Assembly (NCBI RefSeq): GCF_014204795.1
Contig: NZ_JACHMB010000001.1
Span: 372,001 to 436,000, forward strand
Reading direction: 5' to 3'
Length of the DNA: 64,000 nucleotides
Source of the DNA: Nonomuraea jabiensis
Lineage (GTDB): Bacteria; Actinomycetota; Actinomycetes; Streptosporangiales; Streptosporangiaceae
A program made the translations under genes and the position numbers. Every line of letters starts with the position of its first letter. The first letter of the stretch is position 1. Below, in pieces: positions 8,510 to 17,457 of this stretch. The notes beneath the pieces are model-generated. The model was not told where the DNA came from. It worked only from the letters and a program-made list of their open reading frames with translations, and made no database searches.

Positions 8510-10497
8510 CCAGGCTCGTGCCGCACTACCTGTGCGATCGATGGCGTACGCCCACGGACCTCGGGACACCGCGGCGGCACGCGGTGTCAGGCGAGGAGGT
8601 CTACCGGGTCACCGCGGTCGGCGTCGACGCGGGCCCAGCCGTGGCACACGCCCGTACGGTCGGCATCCCCGCCCTGCGCGGCCTCGGCTTCGCGGAGCGC
8701 GCCCGGGCCGCCAGGCTGCTGGCGCGTCATCTGGCCCGGTACCAGGCGGAGTTCGTCGCTCTGGCCGGGCACCTGGGCGGCTCGCCCGCCGATGCCGAAC
8801 AGGACGTCCGGGCGGGACTGGACGCGTTGCTCGGCCACGCCGACGCCGTGACCCGCCACTTCGCGGGCGAGACGACCAGCGACGGGAACCTGCTCGTCGA
8901 ACCCGTCACCCACACCCACCTGCCGCCCATGGCCCACCTGTCCGCCGCCCCGCCCGGGATCGCCGTTCACGTCAGCGGCTTCGCCGACCCCGTGAGCACG
9001 ATGCTCGACGGCTTCGCGGGCGCGTTCGTGCTCGGGGCGCCGAGCATCGTCCGGCCGTCGCGCCGTACCGCGGAGCTGACGGCCCACCTGGTACGGCGCG
9101 TCAGCGAATGCGACGCCGTCCCGCCGGGCTGCCTGCAACTGGTGACCGGTCCCACCGACCTGACCGGCCATCTCGGCCCGCACGACGAGCTCCGGTTCAA
9201 CGGCACCGCCGCCACGGCCGGGCGGTTCCGCACCCTGCTCGCGCGGCGGCCGATGCCGCCCCGCGCGGAGTTCACCGCCGGGATTCTCGACTGCGCCGTC
9301 CTGGGCATGGACGCGGCGGACCACGGCCGGACGCTCGACCTGTACGTGGAACGTCTCGTGGCCGGCATGTCCGCGCACAACGGCCAGACCCGCCGGGCGG
9401 TACGCCGTGCCTTCGTTCCCGAGACCCTGATGGACGCCGTCAGCCAGGCCGCGTCGTCGGTCCTGGGCGGACTCCGGTTCACGGACCGGGAGTGCGGAGA
9501 CCCGGCCCTGGGCCCGCTGGTGGACGCCGCGCACCGGCGCCGCGTGTTGTCCGCGCTCGCACGGTTGCGCCGAGCGGCCCGTACGGTGTGCGGCACGCCC
9601 GAGGACGTGGCGTTCGCGGCGAAGGAGTACGGGCCCGGGGCGTACCTGCCGCCGGTCCTCCTCGCCGCCGGCGACGTACAGGCCCAGGACCTGCACCGGG
9701 TCGAGGCGTTCGGTCCCGTCGTGGCACTCGTCCCGTACCGCGACGCCGACGAGATCGCCCGCGCGCTGGCCCTCGGCGCCGGCGGCCTCCGAAGCTGGAT
9801 CGTCACAGCGGACCCCGGCCAGGCCCGCGACCTCGCCCGCGCCCTGGCTCCGACCCACGAACGCCTCCACCTCATCGACCCCGAAACCTCACCCGACGCG
9901 GCACTCGCACCCGGCAAGGGGCAGCACCCCGGCCGCCTGCGTACCCGCCTCACCGCGACCACCGTCGGCGGCACCCCGGCCCACCTGACCGCCGCCAGCG
10001 ACCGCTGGACGCCAGGAAGCCCGCCGAGCACACCCGGTACGAGCCCGCTCCGCCTGCACCTGCGTGACCTGCGCCTCGGCGACACCGTCACGGCCGGGCC
10101 CCGCGTCGTCACCCGTGAGGACATCGCCGCCTTCGCCGAACTGACCGGCGACCACTACTACCTGCACACCGACGAGGCCGCCGCCGCCGATCACCCGATC
10201 TTCCGCGGCATCGTCGCCCACGGCCACCTGGTCGCCGCGCTCGCGACCGGGATGCTCGTCCCGCCCGAACCCGGGCCCGTGCTCGCCAACCTCGGCCTCG
10301 ACAACCTCCGCTTTCTCGCCCCCGTCCGCCCCGGCACCCCGCTCACCGTCACCATGACAGCCGTCCGCATCACCCCGCGCCCCGGCACCGGGCGCGGCGA
10401 GGTCCGCTGGCACGCGGTCGTCACCGGCGCCGGAGACCGGCCCGTCGCCCGCTTCGACCTCACCACCCTGACCGCCGACCGGCCCACCACCGACTAA
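8506..10497 (+). CDS. PaaZ-like ALDH-MaoC fusion, ALDH half inactive
   Basis: 663 residues against 681 for E. coli PaaZ, the phenylacetate-pathway enzyme with an N-terminal aldehyde dehydrogenase and a C-terminal hotdog hydratase. The ALDH half (about 1-510) aligns throughout, for example LDLYVERLVAGMSAHNGQ and EAFGPVVALVPY. However the active-site GQKCT is GQTRR, putting Arg296 where PaaZ has Cys295, and the general-base Glu256 position reads Thr257. The MaoC half (about 520-663) keeps its catalytic pair: Asp549 and His554 in TGDHYYLHTD, with VAHGHLV. Inference: the protein works only as an enoyl hydratase/dehydratase, probably removing water from beta-hydroxyacyl intermediates; no other dehydratase is seen in the operon. 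The GTG at 8506 overlaps the regulator stop; an ATG at 8488 is possible. Confidence 0.85.
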   Translation: MTRLVPHYLCDRWRTPTDLGTPRRHAVSGEEVYRVTAVGVDAGPAVAHARTVGIPALRGLGFAERARAARLLARHLARYQAEFVALAGHLGGSPADAEQDVRAGLDALLGHADAVTRHFAGETTSDGNLLVEPVTHTHLPPMAHLSAAPPGIAVHVSGFADPVSTMLDGFAGAFVLGAPSIVRPSRRTAELTAHLVRRVSECDAVPPGCLQLVTGPTDLTGHLGPHDELRFNGTAATAGRFRTLLARRPMPPRAEFTAGILDCAVLGMDAADHGRTLDLYVERLVAGMSAHNGQTRRAVRRAFVPETLMDAVSQAASSVLGGLRFTDRECGDPALGPLVDAAHRRRVLSALARLRRAARTVCGTPEDVAFAAKEYGPGAYLPPVLLAAGDVQAQDLHRVEAFGPVVALVPYRDADEIARALALGAGGLRSWIVTADPGQARDLARALAPTHERLHLIDPETSPDAALAPGKGQHPGRLRTRLTATTVGGTPAHLTAASDRWTPGSPPSTPGTSPLRLHLRDLRLGDTVTAGPRVVTREDIAAFAELTGDHYYLHTDEAAAADHPIFRGIVAHGHLVAALATGMLVPPEPGPVLANLGLDNLRFLAPVRPGTPLTVTMTAVRITPRPGTGRGEVRWHAVVTGAGDRPVARFDLTTLTADRPTTD

Positions 10498-10506
10498 GGA
10501 CCCACC

Positions 10507-11556
10507 ATGCGCGCCGCGACCATTCACGGTCCCTACGACGTCCGCGTCGAGAACGTCCCCGATGCCCGCCTCAGCGAACCCGGCGACGCCGTCGTCCAGG
10601 TCCTGCGCTCCTGCGTGTGCGGCACCGACCTGTGGGCTTACCGCGGCGAATCGCCGCGCCGGCCCGGCCAGCGCCTCGGCCACGAGTTCCTCGGCACCGT
10701 GACCGACACCGGGCCCGAGGTGACCGCGATCCGCCCCGGCGACCTCGTCCTCGCCCCGTTCGCCTGGTCCGACGGCCGCTGCGCCGCGTGCGCCGACGGC
10801 CTGCCCACCTCATGCGTGAACGGCGGCCTGTGGGGGGCGGTAGGCGCCGACGGCGCCCAGGGCGAGGCCGTCCGGGTTCCCTACGCGGACGCCACCCTGG
10901 TCCGCCTCCCGTCCCACGCCGCCTCCGACGACCGGCTCCTCAACGCCCTGCTCGCGCTCTCCGACGTCATGGGCACCGGCTACCACGGCGCGGTGTCCGC
11001 CGACGTCCGCCCCGGCGCGGCCGTCGCCATCATCGGTGACGGCGCCGTCGGCCTGTGCGCCGTCCTCGCCGCCCGCATGCTCGGCGCCGAGCAGATCATC
11101 GCACTCGGCCATCATCCCGCCCGCCTCGACCTGGCCCGCTCGTTCGGCGCCACCGCCGTCGTCACCCGGCGCGGCGAGGCCGCCGTCGCCGCCCTCCGCG
11201 AACTCACCGGCGGCCACGGTACGCACGCGACGATCGAAGCCGTCGGCACCCGCGAGTCCATGCGTGCCGCCCTGGACGTCACCCGCCCCGGCGGCGCCAT
11301 CGGCTGGGTCGGCGCCCCCCACGGCAACACCGACGCCCTCGATCCGATGACGCTCTTCCTCCACAACATCAGCCTCCGCGGCGGCCTGGCCCCCACCCGC
11401 CGCTACATCGACGACCTCCTCCCCCATGTGCTCGACGGCACCCTCGACCCCTCGCCCGTCTTCGACACCAGCCTCTCGCTGGAGTCGGTCCCCGCCGCCT
11501 ACCAGGCGATGGACGCCAGGACGGCGCTCAAGCCGTTGATCACACCCGGCGGCTGA
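10507..11556 (+). CDS. Zinc-dependent alcohol dehydrogenase (MDR family)
   Basis: 349 residues, 9 bp after the previous stop. It has the GroES-like catalytic domain with the zinc ligand Cys in CVCGTD and GHEFLG, the structural-zinc lobe DGRCAACADGLPTSC (three of the usual four cysteines; the first is Asp), then a nucleotide-binding domain with AIIGDGAVGLCAV. It resembles medium-chain NAD(P)-dependent alcohol dehydrogenases. In this operon a fitting role is to interconvert the aldehyde made by the thioester reductase at 22942 with an alcohol; that is inference from context. Confidence 0.88.
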   Translation: MRAATIHGPYDVRVENVPDARLSEPGDAVVQVLRSCVCGTDLWAYRGESPRRPGQRLGHEFLGTVTDTGPEVTAIRPGDLVLAPFAWSDGRCAACADGLPTSCVNGGLWGAVGADGAQGEAVRVPYADATLVRLPSHAASDDRLLNALLALSDVMGTGYHGAVSADVRPGAAVAIIGDGAVGLCAVLAARMLGAEQIIALGHHPARLDLARSFGATAVVTRRGEAAVAALRELTGGHGTHATIEAVGTRESMRAALDVTRPGGAIGWVGAPHGNTDALDPMTLFLHNISLRGGLAPTRRYIDDLLPHVLDGTLDPSPVFDTSLSLESVPAAYQAMDARTALKPLITPGG

Positions 11557-11760
11557 CCACCCTGCGGCAGAAATTGCGCGGGACAATCTTCGCGCTCGGT
11601 CGAGATCTGGTGGATGTTGCTCGACACGCCGGGCGGGGCGCGCAATCGGTTGCCCGGAAGCGAGATCGCAGGTGGACTTGGCTCGTTTCCGCAACGACCG
11701 CGGCACCGGAGAGAGGGTGCGCGCGGCGGCGCGTTCCCTCCCGTGAAAGCCGGTGGTCCC
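11557..11760. other. Intergenic gap within the operon
   Basis: The 204 bp between the alcohol dehydrogenase and the ligase-ACP gene form the longest break in the operon. The frame of the downstream ligase stays open back to 11614, and an in-frame GTG lies at 11743, so part may be coding. No convincing Shine-Dalgarno sequence, hairpin or promoter was found. Confidence 0.35.
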
Positions 11761-13785
11761 ATGCTGTCCGCGTTCACCGATCTGTCCGTGGCATCCGCGC
11801 GCCGTACCCTGCTGTCCAGGGCGGGGCGCCTCGCCGTGGCCCAGGACCCCGGCCTCGGCGGCGGGAACCTGTGGCGGACGGCGCTGGCGCACAGCCGCGA
11901 TCCGGATGCCACGTTGGTCGTGGCGGATCCGCCGATACCCGGCGTCGACGGAGCGCCGCGCGCCGAGTTCGGAATCGCCGCGCTGTGCGCGCTCGCGGAC
12001 GCGTGGTCGTCCTGGTATCTCGCGCAGGGCGTGCGGCCACGCGACCGGGTCGCGCTGTATCTGGAGGACTCGTTCGAGGAGCACGCGCACCTCGCCGCGC
12101 TCGCGCAGATCGGCGCGATCGCCGTCGTCGTCAACGGTCGGCTTCCCGGCGAGGTCGCGCTCGGGCTCATGCGGCGCGCCGGCGCAGTGGGCCTCTACAC
12201 CGACGCCGCGCACCTGGCGCGACTCGGCGGGGGCGAGAAAGAGCTCCCTTCGCTGCGATGGGCGTTCACCCGATCCGAGGCCGGCGACCTGAGCGGCGCC
12301 GTCCTGCCGGACCAAGCCCGGTACCGGCACAGCGACTCCGACCCGATCTTCCTGTGCCACTCCTCCGGCACCACCGGCGACCCGAAGCTCGTCATCTGGA
12401 CGCACGGGCAGGGCACGGCGGGGCCCGCCTTCCGGCTGTCCACCCAGCCCGAGCCGGACGACTCGCTGCTGTTGTGCGCGGCGCCGCTGTCGCACGGAGC
12501 GGCCATCGCCGTCACGTTCTTCGCGTTGCTCGCCGGCCTGCCGATGGTCGCGCTGGCCGACCGCAGCGCGGCGGGCCTGTCCCGGGCGGCCGCCCGGTAC
12601 CGTCCCACGACCGTGTTCGCGTTCAACCACGTCCTCGCCGAACTGGCGCTGTCCGACGCCGATCCGGAGGATTTCGACTCGGTACGCGACTGGGTGAACG
12701 TGGGTGATTCCGCGCACGAGGTCCACATGCGGCGGCTGGTGCGGCTCGGCCACCGCGACGTCGGGGGCGAGCGGGTGCCCGGCTCGATGTTCCACGACAT
12801 CCTCGGCTCGTCCGAACTCGGCTGGGCCGCGTTGCGCCGTACCACCACCGCCGACATGCCGTCCGCCCCGCGCCACCTCGGCAGACCGGTGCCCGCAATG
12901 AAGGTCGCGGTCCTGCGCGAGGACGGCAGCCTCGCCGGCCCCGATGAGGTGGGCATGCTCGGCGTACGCGGCGACTCGGTCACCACCGGCTACTGGAACG
13001 ACTCCGACACCACTCACCGCAGCCGGCTCGCCGGGTACTTCCTGTCCGGCGACCTGGTACGCCGCACCGCCCGGAACGAGTACTTCCACGTTGACCGCAT
13101 CGTGGACGCGATCCCCACGGCCGGGGGGACGGGCCACTCCGTCCTGATGGAGGACACGGTGCTGCTCGCGCTGCCCGAGGTCGCCGACTGCGCGGTGGTG
13201 GCCGGGAATGACGCCGGGGCGATCGTTGCGGTGGCAGTGGTCAGGCTGCGCAACGAGGATCCGGCGTCCGGCCCGGACAGCGACTCGGACACCGGCCCGG
13301 GCGCCGGTCCGGCCGCCGGGCTTCTTGCCCGGGCCAACTCCGCGCTCGTGGCGATCGGCCAGCCGCCCCTCGCCGCGCTGGAGATCGCGGTCACCGACGA
13401 CGACCTGCCGGTCGGTGCGACCGGCAAGGTGCTCAAGCGCCGGCTCCGCGAGAAGTACCGGGATCTGGCGTCTCATCTGGCCACCGCGCCGCACGCCGCC
13501 GCGGCAGGGCACGTACGGCCCTGGGCGCAGGTGGCCGAGACCCTGCGCCACCTCGCCGAGGACGTACTCGACGCCGAACCCGGGCAGGTCTCCATGGCCG
13601 ACGGCTTCCACACCGACCTGCAGATGGACTCCCTGCAGAAGATCGAGCTCGTCACTCGCGTCGAACGCGCCTTCGCCGTACGGTTCGAGGCCGAGGAGGC
13701 CGCCGGGATCGAGGCGCTCGCCGACGTCCTAGATCTCCTGACCCGCCGCGGCCTGGTCGCCGCCGCACCGGCCGGCGGCGCGTGA
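11761..13785 (+). CDS. Acyl-AMP ligase fused to a C-terminal acyl carrier protein
   Basis: 674 residues from ATG 11761. Residues about 1-540 form an ANL-superfamily adenylating enzyme with the phosphate-binding loop CHSSGTTGDPK, a GYW segment near 420 and the C-terminal lysine in PVGATGKVLK. Residues about 580-674 are a carrier protein whose phosphopantetheine serine is Ser624 in LQMDSLQKIEL. Such fusions activate a carboxylic acid as the acyl-adenylate and load it onto their own carrier domain. This makes it the natural starter- or building-block-loading enzyme of the pathway. The start is uncertain because 11761 lacks a strong ribosome-binding site. Confidence 0.85.
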   Translation: MLSAFTDLSVASARRTLLSRAGRLAVAQDPGLGGGNLWRTALAHSRDPDATLVVADPPIPGVDGAPRAEFGIAALCALADAWSSWYLAQGVRPRDRVALYLEDSFEEHAHLAALAQIGAIAVVVNGRLPGEVALGLMRRAGAVGLYTDAAHLARLGGGEKELPSLRWAFTRSEAGDLSGAVLPDQARYRHSDSDPIFLCHSSGTTGDPKLVIWTHGQGTAGPAFRLSTQPEPDDSLLLCAAPLSHGAAIAVTFFALLAGLPMVALADRSAAGLSRAAARYRPTTVFAFNHVLAELALSDADPEDFDSVRDWVNVGDSAHEVHMRRLVRLGHRDVGGERVPGSMFHDILGSSELGWAALRRTTTADMPSAPRHLGRPVPAMKVAVLREDGSLAGPDEVGMLGVRGDSVTTGYWNDSDTTHRSRLAGYFLSGDLVRRTARNEYFHVDRIVDAIPTAGGTGHSVLMEDTVLLALPEVADCAVVAGNDAGAIVAVAVVRLRNEDPASGPDSDSDTGPGAGPAAGLLARANSALVAIGQPPLAALEIAVTDDDLPVGATGKVLKRRLREKYRDLASHLATAPHAAAAGHVRPWAQVAETLRHLAEDVLDAEPGQVSMADGFHTDLQMDSLQKIELVTRVERAFAVRFEAEEAAGIEALADVLDLLTRRGLVAAAPAGGA

Positions 13786-15272
13786 TGGACCCCGTCGAGA
13801 TGCTGCTGCTGCGCCACGTCGCGGCCGGGCAGGGCGGCCGGACCGCTCTCGCCGACCACGTACGCACCCTGACCTACGCCGAACTGACCCAGGCTGCCTG
13901 CGACCACGCCGGAGCGCTCGCCGCCGCCGGAGTACGCCGCGGCTGCCGTGCGCTGGTCGTCGGCGACGACAGCGTGGACACCGTCGTCGCGGTGCTGGGC
14001 CTGTGGTGGTACGGCTGTGTCCCCGTCGTCCTCAGCCCGATGTTGCGCGATGCGGAGATCGCCTTCGTCGCCCGCGACTGCGCCGCCGAGCACGCCTGGA
14101 TCGCGCTGCCCAAGGGGCGGCGCGACAGCCTGCGTGAGGCGCTCGGCCCGCTGCCCGTGCACGAACCGCGCGCCACCCCCGCCGCCGACGTCGGGCCGCC
14201 CGCCCCGTTCGTGCCGGAAGCGGAGGTCCTGGTCCAGTACACCTCCGGCAGCACCGGCCAACCGCGCGGCGTGCGCCACAGCATGGCCGGGCTCCGCGCC
14301 GTCCTCGACGGCTTCGGCGTTGTCCTCGCCCTCACCCCCGACGACACCGTGCTGTCGACCGCGAAACTGTCCTTCGGCTACGGCTTCGGGAACTCCGTGC
14401 TGTTCCCGCTGGCGGCCGGCGCCCGGTCGGTGCTGCTCGCGGGCCCCGTCGATCCGTACACCGCGATCACCGCCGTCCACCGGCACCGGCCGACCGTGCT
14501 GTGCGCGGTGCCCAGGCTGTACGCGGCCCTGCTCGACACCGTCGAGCGCGGCACGGTGCTGGACCCGTCGTCCCTCCGCCTCGCGCTCGCCGCGGGCGAA
14601 CATCTGCCCGCCGAGCTGTCCGCCCGCGCGGCGCGCCTGCTCGGCGTCCCGGTGGTGAACGGGCTGGGGGCGACAGAGGTGCTGCACATCGTCCTGGCGA
14701 CCGACCCGCAGGACGTCCTGCACGGCTCCACCGGCCACCCGGTGCCCGGCGTCACCGCGACCGTACGGGACGACGACGGCCGTCCGCTGCCCGCCGGCTC
14801 GCCCGGCCGCCTGCACATCCGGACCGCCTCGGCCGCGCTCGGCTACATCGACCGGCCCGAGGACTCCGCGCGCACGTTCGCCGACGGCGGTGTCTACACC
14901 GGCGACATCGCCTACCGCACCGAGGACGGCGACTTCCGCCACGTCTGCCGGGCCGACGACCTGCTCAACCTCGGCGGTTTCAAGGTCGCGCCCGCCGAGA
15001 TCGAGGCGGAACTGCGTACCGCCGACGGCATCGCCGACCTGGTCGTCGTCGGCGGGCGCGACGACACGGGGCTGGAGCAGGTCGTGGTTCACGCCGTTCC
15101 CGCCGACGGCGTCACACCCGATCAGGCCCGCCGCGCCCTCAGGCGGGCCATCCGGGAGAACCTGCCGCCGTACAAGCGGCCTTCGCGCGTCGAGGTGCTC
15201 GCCGCGCTGCCCACCACCTCCACCGGGAAGCTCGCCCGTTACCAGTTGCGCGCCCCGCGGGAGCCGCGATGA
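13785..15272 (+). CDS. Benzoate-CoA-ligase-like acyl-CoA/ACP synthetase
   Basis: 495 residues. The TGATG overlap with the ligase-ACP fusion indicates translational coupling. Motifs: VQYTSGSTGQPRGV (P-loop), NGLGATEVLHI, VYTGDIAYRTEDG, then GGFKVAPAEIEAEL and the catalytic lysine in TSTGKLARYQLR. The overall pattern is closest to benzoate-CoA ligases and related short aromatic-acid ligases, which suggests an aromatic or short-chain acid substrate, but specificity cannot be read with confidence. The two neighbouring ligases may act on different acids or one may supply the other. Confidence 0.82.
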   Translation: MDPVEMLLLRHVAAGQGGRTALADHVRTLTYAELTQAACDHAGALAAAGVRRGCRALVVGDDSVDTVVAVLGLWWYGCVPVVLSPMLRDAEIAFVARDCAAEHAWIALPKGRRDSLREALGPLPVHEPRATPAADVGPPAPFVPEAEVLVQYTSGSTGQPRGVRHSMAGLRAVLDGFGVVLALTPDDTVLSTAKLSFGYGFGNSVLFPLAAGARSVLLAGPVDPYTAITAVHRHRPTVLCAVPRLYAALLDTVERGTVLDPSSLRLALAAGEHLPAELSARAARLLGVPVVNGLGATEVLHIVLATDPQDVLHGSTGHPVPGVTATVRDDDGRPLPAGSPGRLHIRTASAALGYIDRPEDSARTFADGGVYTGDIAYRTEDGDFRHVCRADDLLNLGGFKVAPAEIEAELRTADGIADLVVVGGRDDTGLEQVVVHAVPADGVTPDQARRALRRAIRENLPPYKRPSRVEVLAALPTTSTGKLARYQLRAPREPR

Positions 15273-16405
15273 GCGGGGACATCGTCGGCATGGGCGTCGT
15301 CACCTGCCTCGGCGACGAACCCGAGGCGGTGCACCGGGCGCTGTGCGACGGACGTACCGGAGTCGCGCCGCTGCGGGCCTTCGACAGCGCACTCTTCCGG
15401 GTCAAGCACGCGTACGAGATCGACGACCGGACCGTCCCCGGCCAGGACGAACCGGGGCGCGCCTCCCGCTGGCTGCGTGCCGCCGTCGCCGCGGCGCTCG
15501 CCGACGCGGGGCTGCCCGCCACTGTCCCCGACGTGCCGGTCATCGTCGGAACCACACTGCGCGAACTGCGCTCCGCCGAGCTGTGGTGGCGCGACGGGCA
15601 CTCGCTCACCCCCGCCGAACTGCACTTCGGCCAGGTGATGCGCGACGCGTTCGGCACCGCGGAGACGCACACCGTGGCCAGCGCGTGCGCCGCCGCTCTC
15701 TACGCCCTGGGCATGGCCACCGACCTGATCGCGCTCGGCCTCGCCGACACCGTCGTGGTCGCGGGCACCGACGCCATCACCGAGAGCTCCTTCGGGGGAC
15801 TCGACCGCGTGCAGAACCCGCCGCCGCAGGCCATACAGCCGTTCGCGAGGCACCGCCGCGGCATGGTCATGGGGGAGGGCGCCGCCGCGGTCGTCGTACG
15901 GGCCTCCGGCGCCCATCCCCGCCCCGCACACGCCTGTGTCCGCGGGGTCGCGATGAACTGTGACGCGGCGCATGCCACCGTGCCCGACGTCGCGGGCGTC
16001 GCCGGGGCCGTCCGCGACGCCCACCGCCGTGCCGGAGTCGACGCCGCCGACATCGACCTGGTCGTGGTGCACGGCAGCGGCACACGCCACAACGACGCGG
16101 TGGAGGCCGGCGTACTGCGCGACGTCTTCCGGGGCGTCCGGCCCGGCCCGCTGGTCACCTCGGTGAAGTCCGGCCTGGGCCACACCTGCGGGGGATCCGG
16201 TCTGATGAGCCTGATCATCGCCGTGCTGGCCATGCGGACCGGGGAACTGCCGCCGATACCCGGGCTGAGCGACCCCTCCCCCGAGGCTGGGGACCTGCGC
16301 CTCGTCGCCGGCCACCCGGCCCGTGGCCGCTTCGACACAGCGCAGATCAACGCCATCGGCCTCGGCGGCATCAACGCCGTCGCCGTCATCGGCGGGGCCG
16401 CATGA
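15269..16405 (+). CDS. Ketosynthase (KS-alpha, first pair)
   Basis: 378-residue beta-ketoacyl-ACP synthase starting at the ATGA overlap with the ligase stop. The full catalytic set is present: nucleophile Cys140 in SACAAAL, His268 in VHGSGT, Lys300 and His305 in SVKSGLGHT, and the terminal INAIGLGGINAVAV. It therefore should catalyse decarboxylative Claisen condensation on ACP-bound chains. The next gene overlaps by 4 bp and encodes a catalytically degenerate partner, the usual arrangement of a type II KS-alpha with its chain-length factor. Confidence 0.9.
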   Translation: MSGDIVGMGVVTCLGDEPEAVHRALCDGRTGVAPLRAFDSALFRVKHAYEIDDRTVPGQDEPGRASRWLRAAVAAALADAGLPATVPDVPVIVGTTLRELRSAELWWRDGHSLTPAELHFGQVMRDAFGTAETHTVASACAAALYALGMATDLIALGLADTVVVAGTDAITESSFGGLDRVQNPPPQAIQPFARHRRGMVMGEGAAAVVVRASGAHPRPAHACVRGVAMNCDAAHATVPDVAGVAGAVRDAHRRAGVDAADIDLVVVHGSGTRHNDAVEAGVLRDVFRGVRPGPLVTSVKSGLGHTCGGSGLMSLIIAVLAMRTGELPPIPGLSDPSPEAGDLRLVAGHPARGRFDTAQINAIGLGGINAVAVIGGAA

Positions 16406-17457
16406 CACGCGCCGTGATCACCGGCTGCGCGCTCGCCGTCACCGGCGTCGCCGACGAATACGACCTCCTCGGCCTCGGCACCGCCGCCGCACCCGAGGAC
16501 GACGCCGCCCGCGTCGAAATCGGGCTGCGGCACAAGGACCGCGCGTCCCGGCTCGCCCTCCGTGCCACCCGACGGGCGCTGCGCGGCGTCACGCTGCCCG
16601 CGTCGGGCAGCGTGACGGGCACCGCCGTCATCGTCAGCAGCAACCTCGGGAACCTCGACACCGTCTGCGAGTTCGTCGACACCATCGGCAAGGAGACCGT
16701 CATCGGTCTCAGCCCGATGCGCGTGCCGCACATGTCCAGCAACGTCACCGCGAGCTGGATCGCCCTCGACCACGGCCTGCGCGGACCCAACATCACCCTG
16801 TGCAGCGGCACCACCAGCGGCCTGGACGCGATCTTCTGGGCCACCGCCCTGCTCGCCGCGGGCCGCGCCGAAGCCGCCGTCGTCGTCGGCGTCGAACCGG
16901 ACACCGCGCCGGTCGCCAGGCTGCACGGCGGCACGACGCGACTGGACGGCGCCGTGTGCCTCATCCTCGAGACCCCCGCGCGGGCCCGCGCCCGCGGCGC
17001 CCGGCCGCGCGCCGAGATCCACGCCTACGGCAGAGCCGCCGACCGCGCCGAGGCCGTTCACCGCGCGACCCGAACGTGGCGGGGCCCCATCGGACTGCGG
17101 CTCGCCGGGGGGCCGGGTATCGGCATCGCGGCCGACGCGGTCGATCTCCCCGCGGGTCCGGGTACCGGCCACGCGGCCAGCACAGTCGATCTCACCGCCC
17201 GGCTCGGCCGCTGCTCCGGCGCGCTCGGTGTCCTGCAGTGCGCCGCCGCTCTCGCCTGGCTCGACCGGCCCGGCCACGACGCCGTGCTCGCGGTCGCCGG
17301 CGACGACGGCACCGGCGACCGACCCGACGGGGAAGGCGATCCGAGCGCGGTGGCCGCCGTGCTGCTCACCCGGCCTGCCGAGAACGTGCCGCCTCGGCCC
17401 GCCGGCGACGTCACGTACGGGAACGGCTTCGGAGGTGATCGGCATGATGGTGCCTGA
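16402..17457 (+). CDS. Chain-length-factor-like KS (KS-beta, first pair)
   Basis: 351 residues with thiolase-fold similarity to KS proteins (SPMRVPHMSSNVTASWIA, GPNITLCSGTTSGLDA). The nucleophile position of the SxxxACxSG motif falls on Thr in SGTTSG, with a Cys displaced three residues upstream. The GHTxGAAG histidine is Arg in LGRCSGALG, and the HGTGT histidine motif is absent. Without Cys and His it cannot condense, but heterodimerises in known type II systems to set chain length. It overlaps KS-alpha by 4 bp and the next KS by 14 bp. Confidence 0.82.
   Translation: MTRAVITGCALAVTGVADEYDLLGLGTAAAPEDDAARVEIGLRHKDRASRLALRATRRALRGVTLPASGSVTGTAVIVSSNLGNLDTVCEFVDTIGKETVIGLSPMRVPHMSSNVTASWIALDHGLRGPNITLCSGTTSGLDAIFWATALLAAGRAEAAVVVGVEPDTAPVARLHGGTTRLDGAVCLILETPARARARGARPRAEIHAYGRAADRAEAVHRATRTWRGPIGLRLAGGPGIGIAADAVDLPAGPGTGHAASTVDLTARLGRCSGALGVLQCAAALAWLDRPGHDAVLAVAGDDGTGDRPDGEGDPSAVAAVLLTRPAENVPPRPAGDVTYGNGFGGDRHDGA

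Noticed and set aside
10810..13611. 933-residue minus-strand open frame
   Set aside because: It lies antisense to the alcohol dehydrogenase and ligase genes; composition is Gly/Ala/Arg/Val-rich with no motif. It is a shadow of third-position GC.
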